Source of the DNA: Mesorhizobium sp. M2E.F.Ca.ET.219.01.1.1
GTDB taxonomy: Bacteria > Pseudomonadota > Alphaproteobacteria > Rhizobiales > Rhizobiaceae
Length of the DNA stretch: 64,000 nt
Assembly (NCBI RefSeq): GCF_004016445.2
Contig: NZ_SADT02000003.1
Location: 449,231-513,230, forward strand
Reading direction: 5' to 3'
The stretch's first letter is position 1; each line of letters opens with the position of its first letter. Shown here one piece after another: positions 35,668-44,531 of this stretch. Position numbers and translations under genes: made by a program. The notes beneath the pieces are model-generated. The model did not search any database and had not been told where the DNA came from. It saw nothing but the letters and a program-made list of their open reading frames with translations.

Positions 35668-37311
35668 ATGCAGAGCGAAAATCCTCAACCGCCCGTTTCA
35701 AAGACGCTCGCCCCATTTCGAAACAAGGTGTTTCGCTCAATTTGGGCGGCCACCCAGATTTCCAGCCTCGGTTGGCTAGTGCAAACGGTCGCCATCAGTT
35801 GGCTTATGGCAACGATTTCAGCGTCCGACCTCATGGTGGCACTCGTCCAGGCCGCATCCACATTGCCGGTGTTCTTCCTCTCAGTTTTCGCCGGAGCCAT
35901 TGCCGACAACTTCAGCCGCCGGTGGGTGATGTTTGCGGGACACTGCCTGATAGCATCGGCGTCGACGACGCTGATGATTTCTGTGGGTCTGGGATTTGTC
36001 AGTCCTTGGCTGATTCTCGGGTTAGGTTTCCTGGCCGGCTGCGGCTTTGCCTTGAATGATCCGGCTTGGCACGCTTCGGTCGGCGATATCCTTCACAAAC
36101 GCGACATTCCGGCCGCAGTGACGCTTATGTCCGTCGGATACAACATTGTGCGCAGCGTTGGTCCGGCCTTGGGGGGCGTGATCCTGGCCGTCTTTGGGCC
36201 GCTGGCCGCTTTCGCCTTGGCTGCGGTGAGTGATCTGGCGCCCATAAGCGCGATATGGCGCACCAAATGGGAGGTCCGCTCTTCGCCTCTCCCTCGTGAG
36301 AGAATGACGACGGCAATTCATGACGGAGTGCGCTTTACTGCGATGTCTTTGGAGATCAGGGCAGCGACCGCCCGAGCCGCTCTTTTCGGATTGGCAAGCA
36401 TCTCCATTCTGGCGTTGCTCCCCCTCGTCGTCCGGGATCAGTTGAAGAGTGGGCCAATTGTCTACGGTATCTTATTGGCCGGCTTCGGCATGGGTGCTTT
36501 CATCGCGGGCATGGGCAACGGCTTCTTGAGGAAGGTCACGTCTCAAAACAGGCTGGTGGCCTTCGCCTCTGTGGCTTGTGCAGTCTGTTGCCTCTCCCTT
36601 GCCCTTACATCGTCGATTCCTGTGGCGGCCATTTCGCTGGCGCTCGGCGGAGCGGGTTGGCTTATCACCTGGACGGGCATTGACGTGTCGGTGCAGTTGG
36701 CAAGCCCAAGGTGGGTTGTAGGCCGCACGCTCTCCATTTACTACGCCTTGAGCGCAGGCGGTATGGCTGCTGGCAGCTGGATCTGGGGTTCTGTCGCGCA
36801 AAACTATTCCTTGACCTTAGCATTGGAGGGCGCCGCAGGCGCTCTGTTGCTGGTTGCAGCAGCGGGGATCGTGTTGCCGGTCCGTCCCTGGGAAGAAACC
36901 GATCAAGAAAGTTCAGTTTTTCATCCGCCGGACGTGGCTCTCGATCTGAAACCCAGAAGTGGCCCTATCGTGGCCAAGGTCGAGTATTTGATATCGGAGG
37001 AAAATATCGAGGCCTTTCTGGGCTCCATGCGCACGCGGCGACACGTCCAGAGCCGTGCCGGTGCACGAAACTGGACGCTCCAGCGAAATCTGCAAACACC
37101 GTCACTTTGGACGGAGACATTCCGCACCCCCACCTGGATGGACTTTCTCCGCCTAAATCATCGACTCACCGCAGCAGATAAGGAAGTCGCCCAGCATCTC
37201 CTGTCACTGCATGAAGGAGAGGTGCCTCCGCAGACAGTGCTTTCGATTGAACGGACGACCGAGGCAATTCGTACCCGTACCTCGACAATCTTTTCTCGTC
37301 CTCCAAGATGA
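35668..37311 (+). CDS. MFS exporter with C-terminal extra domain (MFS_3 type)
   Basis: A 547-residue protein. About 12 hydrophobic segments occupy residues 20-405 (for example SLGWLVQTVAISWLMATIS, LVALVQAASTLPVFFLSVFAGAIAD, WLILGLGFLAGCGFALNDP). The DNFSRRW loop after helix 2 is typical of the EntS-like MFS_3 (transmembrane secretion effector) family. The last 140 residues are soluble (VAKVEYLISEENIEAFLGSM ... WTETFRTPTWMDFLRLNHRLTAADKEVAQHLLSLH), resembling the small monooxygenase-like tail known in this family. The substrate is unknown. It follows bioZ on the same strand but has a 173-base gap. ATG with a weak ribosome site. Confidence 0.85.
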   Translation: MQSENPQPPVSKTLAPFRNKVFRSIWAATQISSLGWLVQTVAISWLMATISASDLMVALVQAASTLPVFFLSVFAGAIADNFSRRWVMFAGHCLIASASTTLMISVGLGFVSPWLILGLGFLAGCGFALNDPAWHASVGDILHKRDIPAAVTLMSVGYNIVRSVGPALGGVILAVFGPLAAFALAAVSDLAPISAIWRTKWEVRSSPLPRERMTTAIHDGVRFTAMSLEIRAATARAALFGLASISILALLPLVVRDQLKSGPIVYGILLAGFGMGAFIAGMGNGFLRKVTSQNRLVAFASVACAVCCLSLALTSSIPVAAISLALGGAGWLITWTGIDVSVQLASPRWVVGRTLSIYYALSAGGMAAGSWIWGSVAQNYSLTLALEGAAGALLLVAAAGIVLPVRPWEETDQESSVFHPPDVALDLKPRSGPIVAKVEYLISEENIEAFLGSMRTRRHVQSRAGARNWTLQRNLQTPSLWTETFRTPTWMDFLRLNHRLTAADKEVAQHLLSLHEGEVPPQTVLSIERTTEAIRTRTSTIFSRPPR

Positions 37312-37545
37312 CGCCATCAAGCTGCTGTCCAGGGACAGGGTGGATCACCGGTGCTTTGCAGAGCACAGCCTCACACCGAGAGCAGCGTGCTCCGGGTTGT
37401 GCGCTTTCGCGCGCACCCAGGCGAGATGATGGTGAACGCGGCGTCAAGTGGAAGTCCCCTGCATACGCTTGCGGAGTCTTCTGCGAGAGCCCATGCCGAC
37501 GAGCGCCAAACAAGGTTTGATGCCTTTCGGCGTCGTGGCCTCAAC

Positions 37546-38872
37546 TCATCGATTCGCGAGAAAAGCATCGAATGCAGCAGCAACGGCGCGAACAACAAAG
37601 CGGTGCTCCGGCCGCACGCGGATGAAGCCGTTTTCGACGTCCAGGATCCCCTCCTCAGCCAGCGTCACCAAACTCTCAACTGAATCGAGAAAACGAGCTG
37701 GTTCGATTTCGTGGGCGGCACAGATGGTCGGCACGTCGGCCTCCAAATCGCACATCAGTCGCTCGATGATCGCTGCGCGCACCCGGTCATCGTCGGTCAG
37801 ACGGTGACCCTTTGATGTCGCCAGACGTCCACTTGCGATGTGCCGGGCGTAAGAATCCCGTGTTACTTCGTTCTGAACATACCCCTCGCGGACTCGGCCA
37901 ATAGCCGACGCGCCTAAGCCGATCACGTTTTGCAAGTATCGGCCGAGTATCCCAGCGAATTACGCCGTAGGCGCGCCCGGTCTTCTGCGCTAGCGCGAGT
38001 TCGTCGTCCGGCGGAGCGAAATGATCGAGCCCGATCTCCCGGTAGCCAGCGCCAACCAGTGTCTCGGCGACAGCTGCAGCCTGTTCGGCGCGAAGATCGC
38101 CGTCCGGTAGACCTGCCTGCTCGATAGGCGCTGGTTCTTTATCACGGAAGGAATATGCGCGTATCCGAACACCGCAAGCCGGTTGGGGCGCATGGCGACC
38201 GCAGCCATCGCGGTCTGGATGCAGGACTGCACAGTCTGTTTCGGTAGACCGAAGATGAGGTCGAAGTTGATATGGCCAACGCCATGCCGGCGGAGATTTT
38301 GGACTGCAGCGGCCGTCTGCACCTTACTCTGGATCCGATTGATCGCCTTTGCACATCGGGATCAAAGCTCTGCACGCCGATGCTCGCGCGGTTGACACCG
38401 TTAGCTGCCAAGGCTTCGGCCATTTCCGGTGTGAACGTTCGGGGATCGATCTCCACGGTGATCGCAGCAGTTTTGCTGAAAGCGAAGTGGCGGCGTAGAA
38501 ATTCCATCAGCGCCAAGTGCTCGGCTGGCCCGATAAGGTGAGGCGTTCCGCGCCGAAATGCACATCGCTCACCGGCAGCCCTTGCCGCACTTGCTCCGAC
38601 ACCAAACTGATCTCCTGACGCAGCACCGCTAAATAATTAAGGATCGGGCCGTTGCGACGGATGACCGCGGTAGGGAAGCCGCAATACCAGCACATGGATC
38701 GGCAAAACGGAATGTGGAAATAGAGCGACACCGATTCGTCGGCCGGGAGGCCCCCCAGCCATTCCTCATAATCGTCAGCACCAACTGCCGCAGAGAAGTC
38801 TGGCACAGTCGGATAGATGGTATACCAAGGCGGCCGGGGGTCCCGGTACTTTGTCAGGATTGAGGTGTGCAA
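37546..38872 (-). pseudogene. hemN: Frameshifted oxygen-independent coproporphyrinogen III oxidase
   Basis: Full-length by position (about 442 codons) but broken by several shifts. From 38872: DPRPPWYTIYPTVPDFSAAV, then YFHIPFCRSMCWYCGFPT with the radical-SAM C-x3-C-x2-C. In a second frame: LMEFLRRHFAFSKTAAITVEIDPRTFTPEMAEALAANGVNRASIGVQSFDPDVQ. In a third: GHINFDLIFGLPKQTVQSCIQTAMAAVAMRPNRLAVFGYAHIPSV. In the last: IGLGASAIGRVREGYVQNEVTRDSYARHIASGRLATSKGHRL to the end. At least three frameshifts make it non-functional. HemN copies in rhizobia serve heme synthesis under low oxygen. Confidence 0.88.
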
Positions 38873-39342
38873 GGAGCTGTCATCCCACGTCGCTGATCCA
38901 TCATTCTTTCGTTGCGCGCTCGTCCTGGTCTCTGACCTAAGTCAGTGCGTCCCGCTTATGTCGCAGTCTCGTTTGGACAGGATGGGGTCAACCACGCCGG
39001 GGAGCGCGCGTGCCATGGTTGCGCCTGAGGTGATGGTGCGGTGCCGCATTCAACGTCTGAGTAGTACGTGACGCCAGTGCAGTGTGCTTGAGGCGTCTGC
39101 GGAAGAACTTTGCAATGCGAAATTCATGTCCGACGCAACGGACCTGTCAAGCCTCGTTCAGACGCCATCCAGGTCCAGCCAGCGGCCTTCCCTGCCGGCC
39201 GAAAAACCATACCGGCTTTAGCCACCGAGACGCTCTAAAGCTGACGTCGGCTCATTTGATGAAAGGAGGACGCCGCTAGGGGGTGCACAAGGTTCCCCGG
39301 CTTGACGTCGCTTCGAGCGAAGAGCGGCGGTGTGGCTTGTCG
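38873..39342. other. Gene-free stretch upstream of decayed hemN
   Basis: About 470 bases between two minus-strand genes. No coding frame or IS end is recognisable. It is the former hemN promoter region; I found no clear FNR/FixK box. Confidence 0.45.
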
Positions 39343-39756
39343 TCAAGCGCCGGGCAGCGTGCCCCCTACCGATATCCCGAAAAGATCGACCAAGATGGCC
39401 ATGCCGACGCCACACGCGGTCTGGATGAGGCCGACCATGAAAATGCGATTGGCGCGTTCGTAGATGGGGCGCCGCAAGGAACTCATGTCGAGCAGCATGG
39501 ACAGCGCTCTCATCTGCAGTGCGATGCCGAGCAGGATCGGCACTACGGCGAACAGATCGTAGAGTTGCCATGGCAAGGGGTTCGCGGCCCAATGAGTGAG
39601 GAAGCCGAGCGAAAAGGCAAGCAGGATACCCACGGCAGTGATTGTGCCGTTGCGGAAAATGGTCTCGATCGGTTCTTCCTTCGGATCGTGCTCGTCCAAG
39701 CGGCTTCCTTTCGTTGCTCTTTCCGTCGAGACTAAGTTCTCGAGAATGCTGTTCAT
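39343..39756 (-). CDS. Hypothetical membrane protein
   Basis: 137 residues with a charged N-terminus (STERATKGSRLDEHDPKEEPIET) and three or four hydrophobic spans: NGTITAVGILLAFSLGFLTHWA, LYDLFAVVPILLGIALQMRAL, and FMVGLIQTACGVGMAILVDLFGISVG. It looks like a small inner-membrane protein; I do not recognise the family. The ATG at 39756 is chosen over a TTG two codons upstream. No ribosome site is strong. The long gap to the porin gene carries regulatory sites on the other strand. Confidence 0.6.
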   Translation of the reverse strand: MNSILENLVSTERATKGSRLDEHDPKEEPIETIFRNGTITAVGILLAFSLGFLTHWAANPLPWQLYDLFAVVPILLGIALQMRALSMLLDMSSLRRPIYERANRIFMVGLIQTACGVGMAILVDLFGISVGGTLPGA

Positions 39757-40010
39757 CGCCAATTACTCGAGGCGAGCCGTAGGCAGCCGTTTCAGGGTGC
39801 GCTCCCTCTCGCTTCCGGCCGCGCAATGTACCTGCACGGCGAACTTACAGCGGCGAAAAGGTGCTGCGGCCACCATGCGACGCCTCGGACGCGCACGCCC
39901 TCTGTTCCTGGCGCAGCCCTTGCGGAGCGTACGCGCAGTGATCCTTCTCGGTAGCGCATGGCGCGGCCTCCGTTGCGGTCAGACGGGAAGCCGTCGCTGT
40001 TAAACGAGAC

Positions 40011-40026
40011 TGTCACATATCGAACA
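40011..40026 (+). promoter_or_regulatory. NifA upstream activator site (TGT-N10-ACA)
   Basis: An exact TGT-N10-ACA, centred about 120 bases upstream of the sigma-54 element at 40139. The spacing is typical of NifA promoters. Confidence 0.65.
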
Positions 40027-40138
40027 TGGCGAACCGTGTCGCACATTGCTTTTCGCAGTGACCCTCAAAAAAAGTGATTCCAGCGAGACGAAGGCGCGTC
40101 GGCCCGATTTTGGTGTCGGCCGCATTTACGCTTCAGGT

Positions 40139-40154
40139 TGGCATGTCGCTTGCT
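40139..40154 (+). promoter_or_regulatory. Sigma-54 (-24/-12) promoter upstream of porin
   Basis: TGGCATGTCGCTTGCT keeps the invariant GG-N10-GC and TTGC of sigma-54 promoters. It lies about 230 bases before the porin ATG, giving a long leader of about 215 bases in which no gene was seen. Confidence 0.7.
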
Positions 40155-40381
40155 GCTCTATTTCGGAGAGCTGCAGCGGTCCGACCGGAGTGTTTCACAT
40201 GTAAACGATAATGAATCTCCTAACAGAAAACACTATTATAAGTACATGTGGCTTTTACGCTGGCTCACCTCTCGTGTCAAGCGCTTTGGCGTCCACATAT
40301 TGGAGACAACACGCATAAAATTTAGAGGAAAAGCTTGCTCTTTCGCCTCTATCCTTTTTATTCCTTCATGGAGATCTAGAC

Positions 40382-41521
40382 ATGTACATCAAGAGTCCTC
40401 TTCTCGGCTTAACTGCTCTGATGACCGTTTCCGTCGGTCGAGCAGCTGGCGCCGAGCGGGAACCGGCCGAGTACATCAAGATCTGCGACGTCCTCGGCTC
40501 GGGATATTCCTATATTCCCAACACCGAGACCTGCCTGCGCATCGGCGGCTATGTCCGTTACGATATCGGCCTGGGTGACGTCCGATCGTATGACAGCGCA
40601 AGAACCTCGGACGTGAGAACTGGCGAGGACCAAGGCACTTGGCGAAACAGCACACGCTTCACGTTCAAAACTTGGACCGGCCAGCAGACCGAGCTCGGCG
40701 CGTTGACGACCTATACCGAAACCCACGTGAATTTTGGCAACAGCGCTAACTCGCATGACAGTCCTCAGAACTATGATTTCAACAGCGGCCTCGCACTGGC
40801 TTCTGCCTGGGTCGAGCTGGGAGGCCTGCGAGTTGGCAAGGAGGGGTCGGCCTTCGATACGTTTGTAAGCTACGCTGGCGACGTTCTCGATAGTATGCTC
40901 GTTCCGTCGGCCGGCTTCGACACCAACGTGGCTCAGTACCACTTCGACGCCGGCAACGGCATTTCGACTGTGATTTCGCTCGAACAAGGATCGGGCTCAG
41001 CCGGTACTATCGACAGCTATATTCCGCACGTTGTCGCCGGCTTGAAATACACGCAAGGCTGGGGCTCGATCACCGGCGTCGCGGCTTATGACAGCAATTA
41101 CGAAGCTTTTGCCGGCAAGATCCGCGTCGACGTCGCTGTCACAAACCAGCTGTCGCTGTTTGGACTCTTCGGCTACGGTTCCAATGCCAGTCTCAACGAG
41201 GACTCAAACGGCGCAATTGCCAATCATGGGCGCGGCTCGTACAAAATCTGGAACGGCCAGTGGGCTTTCTGGGCGGGCGCCACCTACGAGTTTGACGAGA
41301 AAACTTCGTTCAACCTTCAGGTCTCGGGTGATCAGCTCAAGGATGCTGGTGTGGCTGCAAACGTCGCCTACATGGTCGTTCCCGGCTTCACGGTCACAGC
41401 CGAGGTCGATTACGACCACTACGGCAACTCTGGCCTCGGCCCTGCCGAGCCTACCGCCGTCAAGGGCACGAGCAAGCCGAACAGCGTCGGCGGCATTCTC
41501 CGCTTACAAGGCTCATTTTGA
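40382..41521 (+). CDS. Outer-membrane porin (Porin_2 / Omp2-RopA type)
   Basis: A 379-residue protein. It begins with a signal peptide (MYIKSPLLGLTALMTVSVGRAAGA), then the rhizobial/Brucella porin start EYIKICDVLGSGYSYIPNTETCLRIGGYVRYDIG. Repeated amphipathic beta strands follow and it ends in an aromatic residue (GGILRLQGSF), as expected for a trimeric barrel. It probably lets small solutes cross the outer membrane. A NifA site and sigma-54 promoter lie upstream, so it may be a symbiosis-induced porin. No partner gene is obvious downstream. Confidence 0.92.
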   Translation: MYIKSPLLGLTALMTVSVGRAAGAEREPAEYIKICDVLGSGYSYIPNTETCLRIGGYVRYDIGLGDVRSYDSARTSDVRTGEDQGTWRNSTRFTFKTWTGQQTELGALTTYTETHVNFGNSANSHDSPQNYDFNSGLALASAWVELGGLRVGKEGSAFDTFVSYAGDVLDSMLVPSAGFDTNVAQYHFDAGNGISTVISLEQGSGSAGTIDSYIPHVVAGLKYTQGWGSITGVAAYDSNYEAFAGKIRVDVAVTNQLSLFGLFGYGSNASLNEDSNGAIANHGRGSYKIWNGQWAFWAGATYEFDEKTSFNLQVSGDQLKDAGVAANVAYMVVPGFTVTAEVDYDHYGNSGLGPAEPTAVKGTSKPNSVGGILRLQGSF

Positions 41522-42003
41522 AATCTCTCCAGTCGCGAGCATGGCAAAGGCACTTGCCTCGACAACGCACGCATGGAGAGCTTCGTTCGCCATCTTGAAG
41601 TCTGCATCGACCGTCCACGGCCCATCGTACCAACTAGAAACTGAAAGTTATGAGCCCTGTGTACTACACCTAGCCCTTGACCTGCCCGATGAACCGGCCA
41701 GGGGCCGTCAGTTCAAATTCGGGGCCGCTTAGAGGGCAGTGTGAGGCCGTGTTAGGTAAGCGCCACTGCAATGTCGAGGCCGCGACACGCCTGTCGCTTT
41801 GGACGGCTGGAATTGCCCTTCGCGGCGCCATTCATTCTCTCAACATTTACGTGATAATGCACGCTGAGTCCGAGCCGCGTGGCAGCACCCATCCTAGGTC
41901 ACTATCGGGGGGCCTTAAACCTGAACAGCTCCATCGTCGCGGCTGCTGCGGAAGCAGGAGCTATCACTGGGACCCGTACTGGTGCTTGTCAGCCGCTGAG
42001 CCG
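41522..42003. other. Gene-free stretch between converging genes
   Basis: About 480 bases between the porin stop and the acyltransferase stop, which converge. No coding frame or clear terminator is seen. Confidence 0.5.
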
Positions 42004-43875
42004 CTACTTCGTCTTAGGAAGAGCATTGTCCTTGCCAAAAGCCGGCCAGTATTTCGAGATTGCCAGTGTGGCGCCGGCTGAAGAGAAATGACCATAGTCG
42101 AAATATAAAAACTCTCCTCTATCGGAATAGGCGCAGCGTCCTGCGCTGCACAGGAATTTCAGCGGATCGATGAATGTGGCGCCTTTGGTAAATGAGCGCA
42201 CACGTTCGTTGATGTCGGGGTCCATCGCGATCGGCCAGGACGTATCGTCCAGATTTTGGCGCTTGGCGAAGAACGCAATTTTCCGGACGTCAGTTGGGAA
42301 CTGCGGAGACTGGCCGATGACAAACACGCGCACGCCCAGGGCACGAAGCGTAGCGATTGTTTGCTGAAGACCGTCGAAACCTCTGACCTCATAGTCACTC
42401 CATCTACCGCTGAGGATAACCGTCTTGATGTCCGCTTCCAAGATGACGTCCAAGGCCTTGCGATTGAACCGGACACAATCAAGACGATCGTAAGGGTAGT
42501 AATAGAGTATCGGCGCGCAGCTGGCGTACGTATATTCAACGATGTTCGCCTGCAATCGATTTATGTTAGCACCCAAGCCGGAAACATAGTGCGCGGCGAA
42601 GGAGTCGCCCCACAAAAAAACCGTTGTTGGAAAACCGCTGGTGCGCGTGCAATCCTCCATATTCCAGCTTTCGATCCGGCTGGTGCCCTCGTTGAAACAG
42701 ATGCCATTCCTCCAGTCCCCGACGGAAATGCGCCGCTGGACATAGTCCGGAAACCGTTGCGGAAAGCCATTGCCGAGCGCCCCCGCCGCTCCGCCGGCAC
42801 AAAGGACAACGATCGCGAGCGCTGAAAAGGCGAAGATAGGCCCCGGGGAGGTGAAGGCCCTCTTCTGTCGAAACGGCTGCTCTACAAACTTCCAGGAGAA
42901 TGCAGCCAATGCGAGGCTTGCCACCAACATCGCACCGGTCATCAACGGATCGAGTTTTTGGAACGAAAGATAGTGCGCGAACGCATTGAGAGGCCAGTGA
43001 ACAAGATACAACGAATACGAGATGAGCCCAATCCAGACCAGCGGCCGGACTTCGAGCATGCGGGTGGCGACCGTCGAGGGGGTATTTTGGCCAACATAGA
43101 TCAGAAGGGCCGTTCCGATGCATGGATACAAGGCGTTGTAGCCTGGGAACGGATCACTCGCCGAAATCGCGAAGAACCCGATGGCGAGAAGGCCAAATCC
43201 GGCCACCCCCACCGACTCCATCAGGAATCGGTTGCCCAGCGGCGAGGGGCATTTGAGCATGAGCAGGGCGCCCAACATGAGTTCCCAGATTCGGGTCGGC
43301 AGCAGATAGAATCCGGCGGTGGGTGCCAGCGATGTCGCCATCACCGCCACTACGAAGCTGCAGAGAATTATCGGAAGAAGTGTCGTCAGCCAGCGCTTCC
43401 CGATGTAGCGATAGATTAGGAACATCAGGATTGGTGCGAAGATGTAGTACTGCTCCGCTACGGAAAGCGGCCAAGTGTGCAACAGTGGTAGAAGCGCGGC
43501 ATCGATAGAGAAGTAACTTGACGTTTTCCAGAAGAAAACGTTCGACCAGAAGGTCGAGGTAGCTATGATGCTAAGACTGAATCCGCGCAGATCCGGTGGC
43601 AGAAGAATGAACAATGCTGCAATGCAGGTGAGAAGCATCACAAAGACGAGCGCCGGCAGAATGCGCCGGGCACGGCGCCAGTAGAAGTTGACGATGGAAA
43701 ATTGGCCGCGTTCAAGGTCATCCAGGAGGCTTCCGCTGGTTAGGTAGCCGGAGATGACGAAGAAGATATCGACCCCGCTAAAGCCACCCGGGATCGCCGA
43801 AATTCCGAAATGAAAGAGTACGACCGGAAGTACAGCAACGGCCCTAAGGCCCTCGATATAGCGCCTATATTGCAT
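42004..43875 (-). CDS. OafA/YrhL-type membrane acyltransferase with SGNH domain
   Basis: A 623-residue protein. Residues 1-360 form an acyltransferase-3 domain with about ten membrane helices: YIEGLRAVAVLPVVLFH, GVDIFFVISGYLTSGSLL, WSLSVEEQYY-like (WPLSVAEQYY, with Ala for the usual Glu), LISYSLYLVHWPL and FVEQPFR. From about 400 there is a periplasmic SGNH-like domain: FLWGDSFAAHY with the Ser, and YFDYGHFSSAGA with the C-terminal His block. Such enzymes O-acetylate cell-surface polysaccharides or lipids. It lies 83 bases after the CpaD-like gene on the same strand and may be co-transcribed, but its substrate is unknown. Confidence 0.88.
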   Translation of the reverse strand: MQYRRYIEGLRAVAVLPVVLFHFGISAIPGGFSGVDIFFVISGYLTSGSLLDDLERGQFSIVNFYWRRARRILPALVFVMLLTCIAALFILLPPDLRGFSLSIIATSTFWSNVFFWKTSSYFSIDAALLPLLHTWPLSVAEQYYIFAPILMFLIYRYIGKRWLTTLLPIILCSFVVAVMATSLAPTAGFYLLPTRIWELMLGALLMLKCPSPLGNRFLMESVGVAGFGLLAIGFFAISASDPFPGYNALYPCIGTALLIYVGQNTPSTVATRMLEVRPLVWIGLISYSLYLVHWPLNAFAHYLSFQKLDPLMTGAMLVASLALAAFSWKFVEQPFRQKRAFTSPGPIFAFSALAIVVLCAGGAAGALGNGFPQRFPDYVQRRISVGDWRNGICFNEGTSRIESWNMEDCTRTSGFPTTVFLWGDSFAAHYVSGLGANINRLQANIVEYTYASCAPILYYYPYDRLDCVRFNRKALDVILEADIKTVILSGRWSDYEVRGFDGLQQTIATLRALGVRVFVIGQSPQFPTDVRKIAFFAKRQNLDDTSWPIAMDPDINERVRSFTKGATFIDPLKFLCSAGRCAYSDRGEFLYFDYGHFSSAGATLAISKYWPAFGKDNALPKTK

Positions 43876-43958
43876 CCAGCGGTTCCTTTTATTTTAGATC
43901 AGGACGCGATTGGAAGCTTTCAATCTCCGGTAGGAGTGCTGCCGAGATAAGGGCGGTA

Positions 43959-44519
43959 TCAGCCACCTTTATCCGTCCCGAATGTTCTGTAAGTTGCAAC
44001 TGGTACAGAAGCACGATCGCCATCGCCGGCCTTGACGGCCTGATTGTCGAGCAGATCGCGCGGATCGTTGACCATCACGGCCAGGTTATGTCCTGTCGAA
44101 CAACCAAGCGGCTGTTTGAAGGATTCTTCATTGGGTAAGGCACCATATGAGGGACAGACCGGCGGACGGGCGTGATAGACAATCGCCTCAATTCGCACTG
44201 AGCCGGCGTCGTGTTGATCGCGCAATTGAATGTTGTCTTCTTCGATTGCCAACTGCCTGGCCTGATGGGCTACCCCTGCGCTGAGCTGGGGCGAACCGCT
44301 GATGAGGAGGTGGATGGCATCGAACCGGCCGCGACTGGCCTTGTCTAGGAAAACACGCAAACGCTGCCGTTCGGAAGCGCGCAGGCTTTGCAACGTCAGG
44401 ACGGTGGTCTCCTCTCGGACAAGCATTGGTGCCGATGGTTCGACATCAACTGGCGTAGTGCTTGTGCAGCCACTTACGCTTGGTGCCAGAGCGACAAAGA
44501 GGATTATAAAACGCAACAT
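43959..44519 (-). CDS. CpaD-like lipoprotein of the TtsI operon (Y4xK position)
   Basis: A 186-residue lipoprotein: a short hydrophobic start (MLRFIILFVALAPSVSGC) with the lipobox Cys at residue 18, then a soluble domain. The C-terminal part (CPSYGALPNEESFKQPLGCSTGHNLAVMVNDPRDLLDNQAVKAGD) is like the CpaD family of Tad-pilus lipoproteins. It follows rhcC2 by 12 bases, the position of y4xK downstream of y4xJ in the NGR234 T3SS locus. It may help insert or stabilise the secretin. The function in T3SS is unproven. Confidence 0.72.
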   Translation of the reverse strand: MLRFIILFVALAPSVSGCTSTTPVDVEPSAPMLVREETTVLTLQSLRASERQRLRVFLDKASRGRFDAIHLLISGSPQLSAGVAHQARQLAIEEDNIQLRDQHDAGSVRIEAIVYHARPPVCPSYGALPNEESFKQPLGCSTGHNLAVMVNDPRDLLDNQAVKAGDGDRASVPVATYRTFGTDKGG

Positions 44520-44531
44520 CTTTGGATGACA

